NCBI RefSeq assembly: GCF_007858275.1 | Contig: NZ_VFEV01000001.1 | Coordinates: 186,001-250,000 of the forward strand | Reading direction: 5' to 3' | From: Pseudomonas proteolytica | GTDB lineage: Bacteria; Pseudomonadota; Gammaproteobacteria; Pseudomonadales; Pseudomonadaceae | Length of the DNA stretch: 64,000 nt | Program-made: the position numbers and the translations under genes | The notes under the pieces: model-generated | What the model saw: only the letters and a program-made list of their open reading frames with translations | Database searches by the model: none | Told to the model about the DNA's origin: nothing | Shown: positions 9,187 to 19,968 of the stretch, one piece after another | How positions within the stretch are numbered: position 1 is the first letter of the stretch | Layout: the number at the start of each line of letters is the position of its first letter

Positions 9187-12100
9187 TTATTGTGGTTTTT
9201 CAAATGGCTTGTCGAAGGTGATTTTTGGATCTTTCCATGGCCCTTCCACCTTGTACTGGACGCTGGCAAAACGCGAAACCCGATCACCGATCAACTTGTC
9301 GATCAAAAACAACGCGCCACCAATGGCCGGCGCGCCGACGATCAATGCGGCGATAGGCAGGTTGTTGGTCACCGGCAAGGTCACCAGTAACTTGGCATCG
9401 ACGCGATCAGCCACCAGGTCCAGGGTACCGTTGAGTTCCAGGTTGCTCGACGGCCCCGTGAGGATTATCGGCTCGCGGGTCACAAACACACCGTTGCTGG
9501 CAGCCAGCAGGCCCTTGACCCGGTCATAGCTCAGGCCCTTGCCAAGCAAGTCCGAGAAGTCCAGGCGCAAACGCCGGCCAATGGAGTTGAAGTTCAGCAG
9601 GCCAAACACCCGCAACGCCTGGGCACCGCCCTCGACCTCGACAAACTGGCCTTTGCGGAACGACGCATCCAGGCTGCCGGAAAAACGCTTGGGCCCAACC
9701 CACGCAGGCGAACCCGGCCAGCGCCCGTCTACATCCAGATGAAAATCCTGGCTGGTCACGGTGGGCGCAAAGCCCCAGCCCTTGAGCACATCGGCGATAT
9801 TCTTGCCGTCCAGGCGCCCCTTGTACCAGCTGTTGCTGGCGCCAGGAGCCCCTTCCCAACCACCAGCGCCCTTGAGCTGCATGCCTTTGAGACCCAGGTC
9901 GAGGTTGTTGAAGGCCATGCCCTTGGCTGTCGGACGCACCTTCAAGGACCAGGCGCCGATCAGGTCGGGGCCCTGGAACAACTGGGCAATGGCGATATCC
10001 AGCGCGGGAATATCCTTGGGATCGATGCCGGCCAGGGGGTCAGGCGCGTTTTCATCGGCCTGTACCGTAGGGTCGACCGCCGGCAGCTTCACATACTGCA
10101 GGTTGATGGCAATGGGCGCGCCCTTGGCATCTGGCAGGCCAACAGTGCCCTTGGCCTGCTGGCTGTCGAGCTGCAGGCCCCAGGCGGCGGGCTTGCGATC
10201 CAGTTTCAGGGTGACCTGATCGAGTTGGGTCCCAAACCCGGTCAGCTTGCCAATCTTGAAATCGGCACTGCTCAGCAGTTGCTTGGCATTGCCGCCCGGA
10301 TCATTGCCGGCGTAGCGCTCCACCAACTTCTTCCAGGGATCGATATCCAGTTCCGACAGCACCCCGCGAATCCGCAGGCCCTTGCCACCGGGCAGCAAGG
10401 CATCGCCGTCACCGAGGAACAGCTCGCCCCGGCCCTGGGCGAAGTTGTCCGCCGGGGCTGCAAAGGTAAAGTTCGCCAACTCTCCATAATCAAACCAGTA
10501 ACGCCGCTCCGCGCCTTGCAAAGTCATGCGGAACACACTGTCACGCCCCTGGCTGGCGGGCATGCCAAATGGCGCAGGCAAGTCCACCGCCACGCCCTTG
10601 AGGTTGGAGCTGACCCGCAACTGGCTGTCGGCGCCATCCAGGTCAAGCTGCAGTTGATACGGGATATCCCCGGATACCGGCAGCGGCTGGCTGACTTTCA
10701 GCCAGTCGGTAAGGCGCTTGACCGTTACCTGGCCCTTGGCGGTGACCCGAGTGCTGAGATTGCCCGGCTTGCCCCCAGGCGCAATCTGCGCCGTGATCGG
10801 CCGGTCGAAGGCTTGGGCGCTGATGTTCTGGCCACTCAGGCCCTTGGCGCTGTCGAAGCGGAACTCGCCCTTGAGCTGGTTCAGGTCCAGGGTCGGCTCG
10901 GCCAGTTGCAGGCGCGCCTTGTCGGTCTTGAAGTCCACTACAATTTTCGGTTCGGTGCCCTTCGCCAGGGGAATATCCAGGTCCAGGGAACCCTGTAGGT
11001 CGCCCTCGCCTTTCCAGCCGGCAAACGTCGACGCCGTGCCGATGGGTGCGTCCTGGAGGATCTTCAGGCCGTCCCCCAGACCGCCGGCAAAACCGCCCGT
11101 CAGCAGCAAATGGCTGTCATGGCCGGGCAGCGCATGGGGAATGTTGACGTAGATATCCTTGACCTTGGTATCGAGCAGTTGCCCCTTGCTGGCCAGGATG
11201 CGCACGCCGGTCTCTTCGACGAACACTTCACCGGCCACCTTGCTGACATGGGGCCAGCCCGGCTGGAACGCCAGCTCGGCGTCATGCACCTTGAAGAACA
11301 GGCTGATATTGCGCGCCGCCGTCACCGCATCGTGGTTCAGCGAGCCTTGGTACTGGAAGAAACCTTCATCGACCGCGCCCTTGAGAATCGCAGTACGCAG
11401 CCACTCATCCAGGGCCGGGCTCAACACAGCCAGCAAGTATTTGGAAGTAAAACGCCCATCGCCATCGACCATGCCGACCCGCAGGTCCATGTAGTCTTCC
11501 TGGCTATGATCGAAATGCAGGCGAATCAGGAAATCCGCCGCGACCTTGCCCTCTTCCCCAAGCACCTTGATATACGGCGCGATCAGGGTGAAGCCTTGCT
11601 TATCCAGCTTCCACGTCAGGCGTGCATTGGCCTGGATGTACTGCCAGGGCTTGGCGAAAATCGGGTCCAGGTGCAGGACGAAATCCTTGCTGTCCATGCG
11701 CAACTCGCCCTGGCCCAGGTCGCCACTGATGCTGCCGGATACATTGCGGGCCGCCGGCGCGCCGAAATAGGCGTCAAAACCCACGCGCTCGAGGTTGGCA
11801 GCGAAGCTGACGCGCTGGTCGCCGGCCTCCTGCGGGCGATAATCGACCCGCACATTGCGCAGTACGCCCGTGGCCTTCAACGCTTCTACGGTCTTGGCAA
11901 AACCTTCCGGCAATGGCGCCAGGGCGTTGAGCAAAGGGGTAATCGGCGTCAGGTCCAAGCGGTCGGCCTGCAGGTTCCAGGTCTCTTGTGCCTTGTCGGT
12001 AGCCAGGGTTTGCTGCAATTGCAGGTGCGACTCCCAACGGGTGTCGCCCAGGTTCATGGCCAACGAGTCGAAGACCACCTTTAGGCCACTGTCACTGCGC

Positions 12101-13002
12101 TGCAGGTAGGCCGTCAGCCCCAGATTCTGGATGCTCGTGGATTTGCGCTGGGCGTAACGAACCTTCACCTGCGGCGCATTGAGCCGCGCGGCCGCGCTTT
12201 GCAACGTGCCATTGGCCCAGGTCAGCCAGAATTCACCACCGGCTTTCAACTCGCTGAGCTTCCAGTCCCGGGTCAACTTCGCCGGAACCCATTGCGCCCA
12301 ATTGCTCTGGGGCAGGCTCAGGTAAGCCTGGACCTCGCCGTCGCGCCACTGGCTGGCACGGATCCGCGTGCGCAGGCTCAGGGCCAGCGGTTGCCCATCG
12401 GGCAAGGTCAGGCGGGCATCCAGGCGCTGGCGAGTGGCACCGGTTTGCAGGCTCAAGCCCACGTAGGTCAAGGTCAGCGGCGCTTGGTCGAACGGCTGCA
12501 AGGTAACCTGGCTGTCCAGCAGCGAGACCTTCGCCACCGCTCGCATGCGCTTGAGCAGTTGCTCCGGGTCCAGGGGTTGGTCGTCCTGTACCGGCAGGCC
12601 TTGCAATGCCCAATGGCCGTCCTGGTCCTCCTTGACGCTGAGCTGCAAGCCGCTGACTTCCAGATGGGCGATGCGCACATCCCACGCCAGCAGGCTGGCC
12701 CAGAGATCGGGCACCACTTGCACCTGGTCCAGGCGCAGGGCGCTAGGGCCTTCGCCGACCATCACATCATGGGCGAGCAATACCGGGGCAAAGCCGCTCC
12801 AGCGCCCTTCCAGGCTGCCGATGCTCAGTGGCATGTCGACCGCCGCCTGTGCCTTGGCCTCTACTTCGCCGCGGTACTCCGCGACCAATGGCGTCAATTC
12901 ACGGCCCAGGCTGACGTAGACCGCCGCCAGTACCAACAGCAATGCACACAGGCCAAGGCCCCAACGGGTCAGTGCGGCAAAAAAGCGTTGCAGACGCTCC
13001 AT
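9187..13002 (-). CDS. yhdP: YhdP family AsmA-like lipid transport protein
   Basis: A 1271-residue protein with one N-terminal transmembrane helix (about residues 10-32, WGLGLCALLLVLAAVYVSL) and a very long periplasmic part. It matches the YhdP family (DUF3971 and AsmA-like C-terminal region) in length, N-terminus and repetitive beta-rich composition with GxL/DLD-type repeats. In E. coli, YhdP, TamB and YdbH are AsmA-like bridges that carry phospholipids to the outer membrane. The C-terminal 100 residues (LNGTLDLVADRVDAKLLVTLPV, then the IAALIVGAPAIGGALFLIDK region) are typical. It lies 75 bases downstream of rng. Confidence 0.92.
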   Translation of the reverse strand: MERLQRFFAALTRWGLGLCALLLVLAAVYVSLGRELTPLVAEYRGEVEAKAQAAVDMPLSIGSLEGRWSGFAPVLLAHDVMVGEGPSALRLDQVQVVPDLWASLLAWDVRIAHLEVSGLQLSVKEDQDGHWALQGLPVQDDQPLDPEQLLKRMRAVAKVSLLDSQVTLQPFDQAPLTLTYVGLSLQTGATRQRLDARLTLPDGQPLALSLRTRIRASQWRDGEVQAYLSLPQSNWAQWVPAKLTRDWKLSELKAGGEFWLTWANGTLQSAAARLNAPQVKVRYAQRKSTSIQNLGLTAYLQRSDSGLKVVFDSLAMNLGDTRWESHLQLQQTLATDKAQETWNLQADRLDLTPITPLLNALAPLPEGFAKTVEALKATGVLRNVRVDYRPQEAGDQRVSFAANLERVGFDAYFGAPAARNVSGSISGDLGQGELRMDSKDFVLHLDPIFAKPWQYIQANARLTWKLDKQGFTLIAPYIKVLGEEGKVAADFLIRLHFDHSQEDYMDLRVGMVDGDGRFTSKYLLAVLSPALDEWLRTAILKGAVDEGFFQYQGSLNHDAVTAARNISLFFKVHDAELAFQPGWPHVSKVAGEVFVEETGVRILASKGQLLDTKVKDIYVNIPHALPGHDSHLLLTGGFAGGLGDGLKILQDAPIGTASTFAGWKGEGDLQGSLDLDIPLAKGTEPKIVVDFKTDKARLQLAEPTLDLNQLKGEFRFDSAKGLSGQNISAQAFDRPITAQIAPGGKPGNLSTRVTAKGQVTVKRLTDWLKVSQPLPVSGDIPYQLQLDLDGADSQLRVSSNLKGVAVDLPAPFGMPASQGRDSVFRMTLQGAERRYWFDYGELANFTFAAPADNFAQGRGELFLGDGDALLPGGKGLRIRGVLSELDIDPWKKLVERYAGNDPGGNAKQLLSSADFKIGKLTGFGTQLDQVTLKLDRKPAAWGLQLDSQQAKGTVGLPDAKGAPIAINLQYVKLPAVDPTVQADENAPDPLAGIDPKDIPALDIAIAQLFQGPDLIGAWSLKVRPTAKGMAFNNLDLGLKGMQLKGAGGWEGAPGASNSWYKGRLDGKNIADVLKGWGFAPTVTSQDFHLDVDGRWPGSPAWVGPKRFSGSLDASFRKGQFVEVEGGAQALRVFGLLNFNSIGRRLRLDFSDLLGKGLSYDRVKGLLAASNGVFVTREPIILTGPSSNLELNGTLDLVADRVDAKLLVTLPVTNNLPIAALIVGAPAIGGALFLIDKLIGDRVSRFASVQYKVEGPWKDPKITFDKPFEKPQ

Positions 13003-13077
13003 GTCAGGCGACCCTCAAGGTAATAGTCGGACGGCAGATCAAGGTTTGCCGGTCTCGTTGAAAAGGACTGATGCGGA

Positions 13078-14535
13078 TCAGAGCAGCACCACGTCGTATT
13101 GTTCCTGGGAATACATGGTTTCGACCTGGAAACGGATGGTGCGGCCAATAAACCCCTCCAACTCCGCAACGTTGCCCGACTCTTCGTCCAGCAATCGGTC
13201 CACCACCTTCTGGTTGGCCAAAACTCTGTAACCCTCGGCCTGGTAAGCGCGCGCCTCCCGTAGGATTTCCCGGAAAATCTCGTAGCAAACCGTTTCCGGG
13301 GTCTTCAACTTGCCGCGCCCCTGGCAACTGCTGCACGGCTCGCACAGCACTTGCTCAAGGCTTTCGCGAGTACGCTTGCGGGTCATCTGCACCAGGCCCA
13401 ACTCGGTGATACCGATGATGTTGGTCTTGGCGTGATCGCGCTCCAGCTGCTTCTCAAGGGTGCGCAACACCTGGCGCTGGTGCTCTTCATCTTCCATGTC
13501 GATGAAGTCGATGATGATGATCCCGCCCAGGTTACGCAGGCGCAGTTGGCGGGCAATGGCAGTGGCGGCTTCGAGGTTGGTCTTGAAGATGGTTTCTTCA
13601 AGGTTGCGATGGCCAACGAAGGCGCCGGTGTTCACGTCAATGGTGCTCATGGCTTCCGCCGGGTCCACCACCAGATAGCCGCCGGACTTGAGCGGCACCT
13701 TGCGTTCCAGGGCCTTCTGGATTTCGTCCTCGACGCCATACAGGTCAAAAATCGGCCGCTCGCCGGGATAGTGTTCAAGGCGGTCGGCGATTTCCGGCAT
13801 CAGTTCGGCGACAAATTGCGTGGTTCGCTGGAAAGTTTCCCGCGAATCGATGCGAATTTTCTCGATCTTCGGGCTGACCAGATCACGCAGGGTACGCAGG
13901 GCCAGGCCCAGGTCTTCATAGATGACGCTCGGCGCGCCGATGGTCTTGATCTGGGCAGCGATCTGATCCCACAGGCGCCGCAGGTAGCGGATGTCCATGA
14001 GGATCTCGTCGGCACCGGCGCCCTCGGCGGCGGTGCGCAGGATAAAGCCGCCCGCTTCCTTGATGCCTTCGGCCGCCACGCAATCGCTGACGACCTTTTT
14101 CAGACGCTCACGCTCACCTTCGTCTTCGATTTTCAGGGAAATGCCGACATGGGCGGTGCGTGGCATGTACACCAGGTAGCGCGATGGAATCGATAGCTGC
14201 GTGGTCAGGCGCGCGCCCTTGGAGCCGATCGGGTCTTTGGTGACTTGCACCACCAGGCTCTGCCCTTCATGCACGAGGGCGCTGATGCTCTCGACCGCCG
14301 GACCTTCGCGCAACGAAATTTCCGAGGCATGGATAAACGCAGCACGGTCCAGGCCGATATCCACAAAAGCTGCCTGCATGCCCGGCAATACCCGCACGAC
14401 CTTGCCTTTATAGATATTGCCAACGATCCCGCGCTTCTGGGTGCGCTCGACGTGCACTTCCTGCAAAACACCGTTTTCTACCACCGCCACGCGCGATTCC
14501 ATCGGCGTGATATTGATCAGAATCTCTTCACTCAT
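13078..14535 (-). CDS. rng: Ribonuclease G
   Basis: A 485-residue single-strand endoribonuclease of the RNase E/G family that processes the 5' end of 16S rRNA and decays some mRNAs. Visible elements are an N-terminal S1-like domain (residues about 38-120, RGIVGNIYKGKVVRVLPGM), the catalytic aspartates in STIDVNTGAFVG and IIIIDFIDM, and the zinc-link CEPCSSCQGRG. The C-terminal scaffold of RNase E is absent, as expected for RNase G. The ATG at 14535 gives the family start MSEEILINITP; the extra upstream residues from 14562 are not conserved in style. Placed between maf and yhdP. Confidence 0.95.
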   Translation of the reverse strand: MSEEILINITPMESRVAVVENGVLQEVHVERTQKRGIVGNIYKGKVVRVLPGMQAAFVDIGLDRAAFIHASEISLREGPAVESISALVHEGQSLVVQVTKDPIGSKGARLTTQLSIPSRYLVYMPRTAHVGISLKIEDEGERERLKKVVSDCVAAEGIKEAGGFILRTAAEGAGADEILMDIRYLRRLWDQIAAQIKTIGAPSVIYEDLGLALRTLRDLVSPKIEKIRIDSRETFQRTTQFVAELMPEIADRLEHYPGERPIFDLYGVEDEIQKALERKVPLKSGGYLVVDPAEAMSTIDVNTGAFVGHRNLEETIFKTNLEAATAIARQLRLRNLGGIIIIDFIDMEDEEHQRQVLRTLEKQLERDHAKTNIIGITELGLVQMTRKRTRESLEQVLCEPCSSCQGRGKLKTPETVCYEIFREILREARAYQAEGYRVLANQKVVDRLLDEESGNVAELEGFIGRTIRFQVETMYSQEQYDVVLL

Positions 14536-14604
14536 GGCTGGGTCTCGTTCAGGCGTTTTCACAATAGTGGCCGATCGCTTAAATGTGGCGCTGGAGTAAC
14601 GCGT

Positions 14605-15201
14605 TCAGCGCACGGAAAGGTGTTGCCAACAGGGTATGCCGAAATGGCCCAGCAGTTCTGCTGTTTCGCAGACCGGCAGGCCAACGACTGCGGAGTAACT
14701 GCCATTGAGGCCGGCGACGAATACTGCCGCCAACCCTTGGATAGCATAGCCGCCCGCCTTGTCCTGGGGTTCCCCGCTGTGCCAGTAAGTCGTTGCCTCG
14801 TGTGTGGAAACCTTGCGAAAGCGCACGCGGCTACTGACCAGGCGCGTTTCGCAGCGCTGGCCATCGAGCACGGCAATGGCGGTGAGCACTTCGTGTTCAC
14901 GATCAGAAAGGGCCAGCAACATGGCAAGGGCATCGGCCTGGTCAAGGGGCTTGCCCAGGATCCGGCCATCGAGGATGACGGCGGTATCGGCGCCCAGCAC
15001 GCAGGCATTCGCGGTATCGGTCAATGTCGCCAGGCCTGCGGCGGCTTTGCCACGGGCCAGGCGTTCGACGTAGGACGCGGGCGATTCGTCGCCCAGGGGT
15101 GTTTCATCGATGGCGGCGTTGACCACGGTGAACGGCACGCCGATCTGGGTCAGCAGCTCGCGCCGCCGAGGAGAGCCGGAGGCCAGATAAAGCGCATGCA
15201 T
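14605..15201 (-). CDS. maf: Maf family nucleotide pyrophosphatase
   Basis: A 198-residue Maf-like house-cleaning pyrophosphatase (dTTP/UTP type, YhdE-like). The N-terminal motif [12 protein letters not shown] is the nucleotide-binding signature, and the central [16 protein letters not shown] and [10 protein letters not shown] segments carry the conserved acidic and lysine residues. GGGAGA about 9 bases upstream supports the ATG at 15201 (MHALYLASG) rather than 15255. It sits between mreD and rng, the order found across gammaproteobacteria. Confidence 0.93.
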   Translation of the reverse strand: MHALYLASGSPRRRELLTQIGVPFTVVNAAIDETPLGDESPASYVERLARGKAAAGLATLTDTANACVLGADTAVILDGRILGKPLDQADALAMLLALSDREHEVLTAIAVLDGQRCETRLVSSRVRFRKVSTHEATTYWHSGEPQDKAGGYAIQGLAAVFVAGLNGSYSAVVGLPVCETAELLGHFGIPCWQHLSVR

Positions 15202-15251
15202 TGCAGACTCTCCCTGTGGGTTCGATAACCAGGCAGAGCCTCGCGACCCAC

Positions 15252-15740
15252 TCAATTGATTTTATAGCGGCGACGCAACCCACGCAGGCCGAAACTGATC
15301 CATGGCCACAACAGCGCACTGACCAGGGCCGGCAAGACCAGCGCCAAGGTGGGTTGGCGGTTGCCGGTCAAGGCACTGAGCCACAGCTGCACCAGTTGGG
15401 CCAGGCCGAAGATCACCAGGATGACCAGGCACTGTTGCCACATCGGGAACATGCGCAAGCGTTGCTGCAACGACAGCACCAGGAAGGTAATCAGCGTAAG
15501 AATCAACGCATTCTGCCCAAGCAACGTGCCATACATCACGTCTTCAGCCAGCCCCAGGCACATCGCGGTGACCATGCCGACCTTATGCGGCAGGGCCAGG
15601 GCCCAGAATGCCAGGAGCAATGCCAGCCATAGCGGGCGCAGGATTTCCATGAATTGCGGCATCGGCGAAACGCTGAGCAGCATACCGGTGGCGAAGGTCA
15701 ACCAGACCATCCAGCCATTGCGTGAATGAGTACCGGCCAT
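15252..15740 (-). CDS. mreD: Rod shape-determining protein MreD
   Basis: A 162-residue hydrophobic protein with about five membrane helices and little soluble sequence. It is part of the elongasome with MreB, MreC, RodA and PBP2. Its ATG shares one base with the TAA stop of mreC (TAATG), so the two are translationally coupled. It ends 50 bases before the start of maf. Confidence 0.92.
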   Translation of the reverse strand: MAGTHSRNGWMVWLTFATGMLLSVSPMPQFMEILRPLWLALLLAFWALALPHKVGMVTAMCLGLAEDVMYGTLLGQNALILTLITFLVLSLQQRLRMFPMWQQCLVILVIFGLAQLVQLWLSALTGNRQPTLALVLPALVSALLWPWISFGLRGLRRRYKIN

Positions 15741-16816
15741 TATTGCGCCCCCTGTCGAGTGGTTGCCGGCGTGGGCGCCGCAGCAGGCGCAGTCGCCGCT
15801 GGTTTGACTGGCCGAGCAGGTTGGGCCACCGGCTTGGCCGGTGTCGCGGCAGCAGGCGTAGCGGGTACAACCGGTGTCGCCACAGGTGCCGCTGGCTTGG
15901 GTACGGTTGCCGGGATGATCGGCGTCGCAGTGCCGTCTTGCTTGTCCTGTGCTTCCTGGGCCTGGGCGGCGTCGTTGGCGCGCTCTTCCGGGGTGCGCGT
16001 GTCGCTGAACACCAGCAACAGGTAGCGGCTGCGGTTCAGCGCAGCCGTAGGCACCGCACGCACAATCGCAAAGGGCTGCCCGGAATCGTGGATCACTTCC
16101 TTGACCGTCGCCACCGGGTAGCCTGCCGGGAACCGCTGGCCAAGGCCGGAGCTGACCAGCAGGTCGCCTTCCTTGATGTCGGCAGTGTCTGCCACATGCC
16201 GCAGTTCCAGGCGCTCCGGATTGCCCGTGCCACTGGCAATCGCCCGCAGGCCGTTGCGGTTGACCTGCACCGGAATGCTATGGGTGGTGTCGGTCAGCAG
16301 CAGCACGCGGGAGGTATAGGGCATCAACTCCACCACCTGGCCCATCAGGCCACGGGCATCGAGCACCGGCTGGCCAAGGACCACGCCATCGCGCTCACCT
16401 TTATTGATGATGATGCGATGGGTGAAGGGGTTGGGGTCCATGCCGATCAACTCGGCCACTTCGACCTTTTCGTTGACCAGCGCGGAAGAATTGAGCAACT
16501 CGCGCAGCCGCACGTTCTGCTCGGTCAGGGCCGCCAGCTTTTGCATGCGCCCCTGCAACAGCAGGTTTTCGGTCTTGAGTTTTTCGTTCTCGGCAACCAG
16601 CTCGGTACGGCTGCCAAACTGGCTGGCCACACCTTGCCATAGCCGTTGCGGCAGGTCAGTGATCCAGTAGGACTGCATCAATACCAGCGACATTTGGCTA
16701 CGCACCGGCTTGAGCAGTGTGAAGCGGGCGTCGACCACCATCAGCGCGACCGATAGCACGACCAGCACCAACAAGCGCACGCCCAATGAGGGGCCTTTAG
16801 TGAAGAGCGGTTTAAT
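15740..16816 (-). CDS. mreC: Rod shape-determining protein MreC, probable ATT start
   Basis: MreC anchors the elongasome in the periplasm. One membrane helix lies at the N-terminus (VRLLVLVVLSVALMVV), then a coiled coil (ENEKLKTENLLLQGRMQKL), a beta-rich core, and an unusually Pro/Ala-rich tail over the last 65 residues. No ATG or GTG exists upstream of the helix. The conventional choice is TTG at 16786 (348 aa) with a weak AAAGG. An ATT at 16814-16816 lies 6 bases after a near-perfect GGGAGGAG and adds KPLFTKGPSL, giving 358 aa. I favour ATT because of the ribosome site, but this is inference. A TGA at 16850-16852 prevents further extension. Confidence 0.85.
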   Translation of the reverse strand: MKPLFTKGPSLGVRLLVLVVLSVALMVVDARFTLLKPVRSQMSLVLMQSYWITDLPQRLWQGVASQFGSRTELVAENEKLKTENLLLQGRMQKLAALTEQNVRLRELLNSSALVNEKVEVAELIGMDPNPFTHRIIINKGERDGVVLGQPVLDARGLMGQVVELMPYTSRVLLLTDTTHSIPVQVNRNGLRAIASGTGNPERLELRHVADTADIKEGDLLVSSGLGQRFPAGYPVATVKEVIHDSGQPFAIVRAVPTAALNRSRYLLLVFSDTRTPEERANDAAQAQEAQDKQDGTATPIIPATVPKPAAPVATPVVPATPAAATPAKPVAQPARPVKPAATAPAAAPTPATTRQGAQ

Positions 16817-16894
16817 AGGCCGCTCCTCCCGGGCAGATATTCTCTTTATTCATACGGCATCAAACCGGCCTGGATGCAGATTGAAGAAGATAAA

Positions 16895-16932
16895 CGCCAA
16901 CAGGCAGCACTGCAAAGTGCTGCCTGTTGGCG
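16895..16932 (-). terminator. Long hairpin between mreB and mreC (possible attenuator)
   Basis: A perfect 17-bp stem (16895-16911 with 16916-16932) closed by a 4-base loop lies 22 bases after the mreB stop on the minus strand. It is followed by TTTATCTTCTT, an imperfect T-run. It probably reduces read-through so that mreB is expressed above mreC and mreD, or it protects the mreB transcript end. Confidence 0.65.
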
Positions 16933-16954
16933 AAACATGGCGTAACCAACGTTC

Positions 16955-18004
<1,050 letters not shown>

Positions 18005-18202
18005 CTAGGCAACGCGTGGGTAAAAAAGTGCGGCAAACTCTAACAACGACAGGGATTTTGGGCAAGGCGCCAATGTGCTAAATTGGCCGACTTTCTGTGC
18101 ACCTAACCCCACAATCGCGGCCTTATGACCGTAGAAATGCGGTAGTGTTCCGACAATCTAACACACGGATAGCTTCCGTTCTGTTTTCCACTGGAGAATC
18201 CC

Positions 18203-18490
18203 ATGGCGCTTGAACGCTCCGACGTGGAAAAAATCGCTCATCTGGCCTGCCTGGGCCTCAATGAAGCCGATCTTCCACAGACCACCGCAGCCCTGAACAG
18301 CATTCTCGGGCTGGTCGACCAGATGCAAGCGGTGAATACCGACGGCATCGAACCCCTGGCCCACCCACTGGAAGCCAGCCAGCGCCTGCGCGCAGACGTC
18401 GTGACCGAACGCAATAATCGCGAGGCCTACCAGTCCATCGCACCAGCGGTCGAAAACGGCCTGTACCTGGTTCCGAAAGTCATCGACTAA
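18203..18490 (+). CDS. gatC: Glutamyl-tRNA(Gln)/aspartyl-tRNA(Asn) amidotransferase subunit C
   Basis: A 95-residue subunit C of the GatCAB amidotransferase, which converts misacylated Glu-tRNA(Gln) or Asp-tRNA(Asn) into the correct forms. It wraps around the GatA-GatB interface. The sequence [19 protein letters not shown] and the C-terminal VPKVID are family typical. TGGAG lies about 8 bases before the ATG. First gene of gatCAB, with 16 bases to gatA. Confidence 0.95.
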   Translation: MALERSDVEKIAHLACLGLNEADLPQTTAALNSILGLVDQMQAVNTDGIEPLAHPLEASQRLRADVVTERNNREAYQSIAPAVENGLYLVPKVID

Positions 18491-18506
18491 AGGGAAAGAG
18501 CCTGCA

Positions 18507-19958
18507 ATGCATCAATTGACTCTGGCCGAGATCGCCCGCGGTCTCGCCGATAAAAAGTTTTCGTCCGAAGAGCTGACCAAGACCCTCCTGGCGCGCATCG
18601 CCGCACTGGATCCGAAGGTCAACAGCTTCATCAGCCTCACCGAGGAACTGGCCCTGGGCCAGGCCAAGGCCGCCGATGCCCGTCGCGCCAACGGTGAAAG
18701 CGGCGCGCTGCTGGGTGCGCCAATCGGTCACAAGGACCTGTTCTGCACCCAGGGCATCCGCACCAGCTGCGGCTCGAAGATGCTCGACAACTTCAAGGCG
18801 CCCTACGACGCCACCGTCGTCGCCAAGCTGGCCGAAGCCGGGGCCGTGACCCTGGGCAAGACCAACATGGACGAATTCGCCATGGGCTCGGCCAACGAAT
18901 CGAGCTACTACGGCGCGGTGAAAAACCCGTGGAACGCGGAGCACGTGCCCGGCGGTTCGTCCGGTGGTTCGGCCGCAGCCGTTGCCGCGCGCTTCCTGCC
19001 AGCCGCCACGGCCACTGATACCGGCGGCTCGATCCGCCAGCCCGCCGCCTTCACCAACCTCACCGGCCTGAAACCGACCTACGGTCGCGTTTCCCGCTGG
19101 GGCATGATTGCCTACGCGTCCAGCCTCGACCAGGGCGGCCCTCTGGCCCGCACTGCCGAAGACTGCGCAATATTGTTACAAGGCATGGTCGGTTTCGATG
19201 CAAAGGACTCCACCAGCATCGATGAGCCGGTGCCGGACTACAGCGCCAGCCTCAACACCTCGCTCAAAGGCCTGCGCATCGGCGTGCCGAAAGAGTACTT
19301 CAGCGCCGGTCTCGACCCGCGTATCGCCGAACTGGTGCACAACAGCATCAAGGCGCTGGAAAAACTCGGCGCGGTGATCAAGGAAATCAGCCTGCCGAAC
19401 AACCAGCACGCGATTCCGGCTTACTACGTGATTGCTCCGGCCGAAGCCTCCTCCAACCTGTCGCGTTTCGACGGCGTGCGCTTTGGCTACCGCTGTGAAG
19501 ACCCGAAAGACCTCACCGACCTGTACAAGCGTTCCCGTGGCGAAGGTTTCGGCGTGGAAGTACAGCGCCGGATCATGGTCGGGGCCTACGCCTTGTCGGC
19601 TGGCTACTACGACGCGTACTACCTCAAGGCGCAGAAAATCCGACGCCTGGTAAAGAACGACTTCATGGCGGCCTTTAATGAAGTCGACGTGATCATCGGC
19701 CCAACCACGCCGAACCCGGCCTGGAAACTCGGCGCCAAGAATGGCGACCCGGTGGCCGCGTATCTGGAAGACCTGTACACCATCACCGCCAACCTCGCAG
19801 GCTTGCCGGGCTTGTCCATGCCAGCCGGTTTCGTCGATGGCCTGCCGGTGGGCGTGCAGTTGCTTGCCCCGTATTTCCAGGAAGGCCGCTTGCTCAATGT
19901 GGCGCACCAGTACCAGTTGAATACTGACTGGCACACTCGCACCCCAACCGGCTTCTGA
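18507..19958 (+). CDS. gatA: Glutamyl-tRNA(Gln)/aspartyl-tRNA(Asn) amidotransferase subunit A
   Basis: A 483-residue amidase-signature enzyme that releases ammonia from glutamine. The Ser-cisSer-Lys triad is visible: Lys in APIGHKDLF, then [13 protein letters not shown] and [12 protein letters not shown] for the two serines. Full family length. It lies between gatC and gatB with short gaps (16 and 10 bases), in one operon. Confidence 0.97.
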   Translation: MHQLTLAEIARGLADKKFSSEELTKTLLARIAALDPKVNSFISLTEELALGQAKAADARRANGESGALLGAPIGHKDLFCTQGIRTSCGSKMLDNFKAPYDATVVAKLAEAGAVTLGKTNMDEFAMGSANESSYYGAVKNPWNAEHVPGGSSGGSAAAVAARFLPAATATDTGGSIRQPAAFTNLTGLKPTYGRVSRWGMIAYASSLDQGGPLARTAEDCAILLQGMVGFDAKDSTSIDEPVPDYSASLNTSLKGLRIGVPKEYFSAGLDPRIAELVHNSIKALEKLGAVIKEISLPNNQHAIPAYYVIAPAEASSNLSRFDGVRFGYRCEDPKDLTDLYKRSRGEGFGVEVQRRIMVGAYALSAGYYDAYYLKAQKIRRLVKNDFMAAFNEVDVIIGPTTPNPAWKLGAKNGDPVAAYLEDLYTITANLAGLPGLSMPAGFVDGLPVGVQLLAPYFQEGRLLNVAHQYQLNTDWHTRTPTGF

Positions 19959-19968
19959 GGAGAACACT

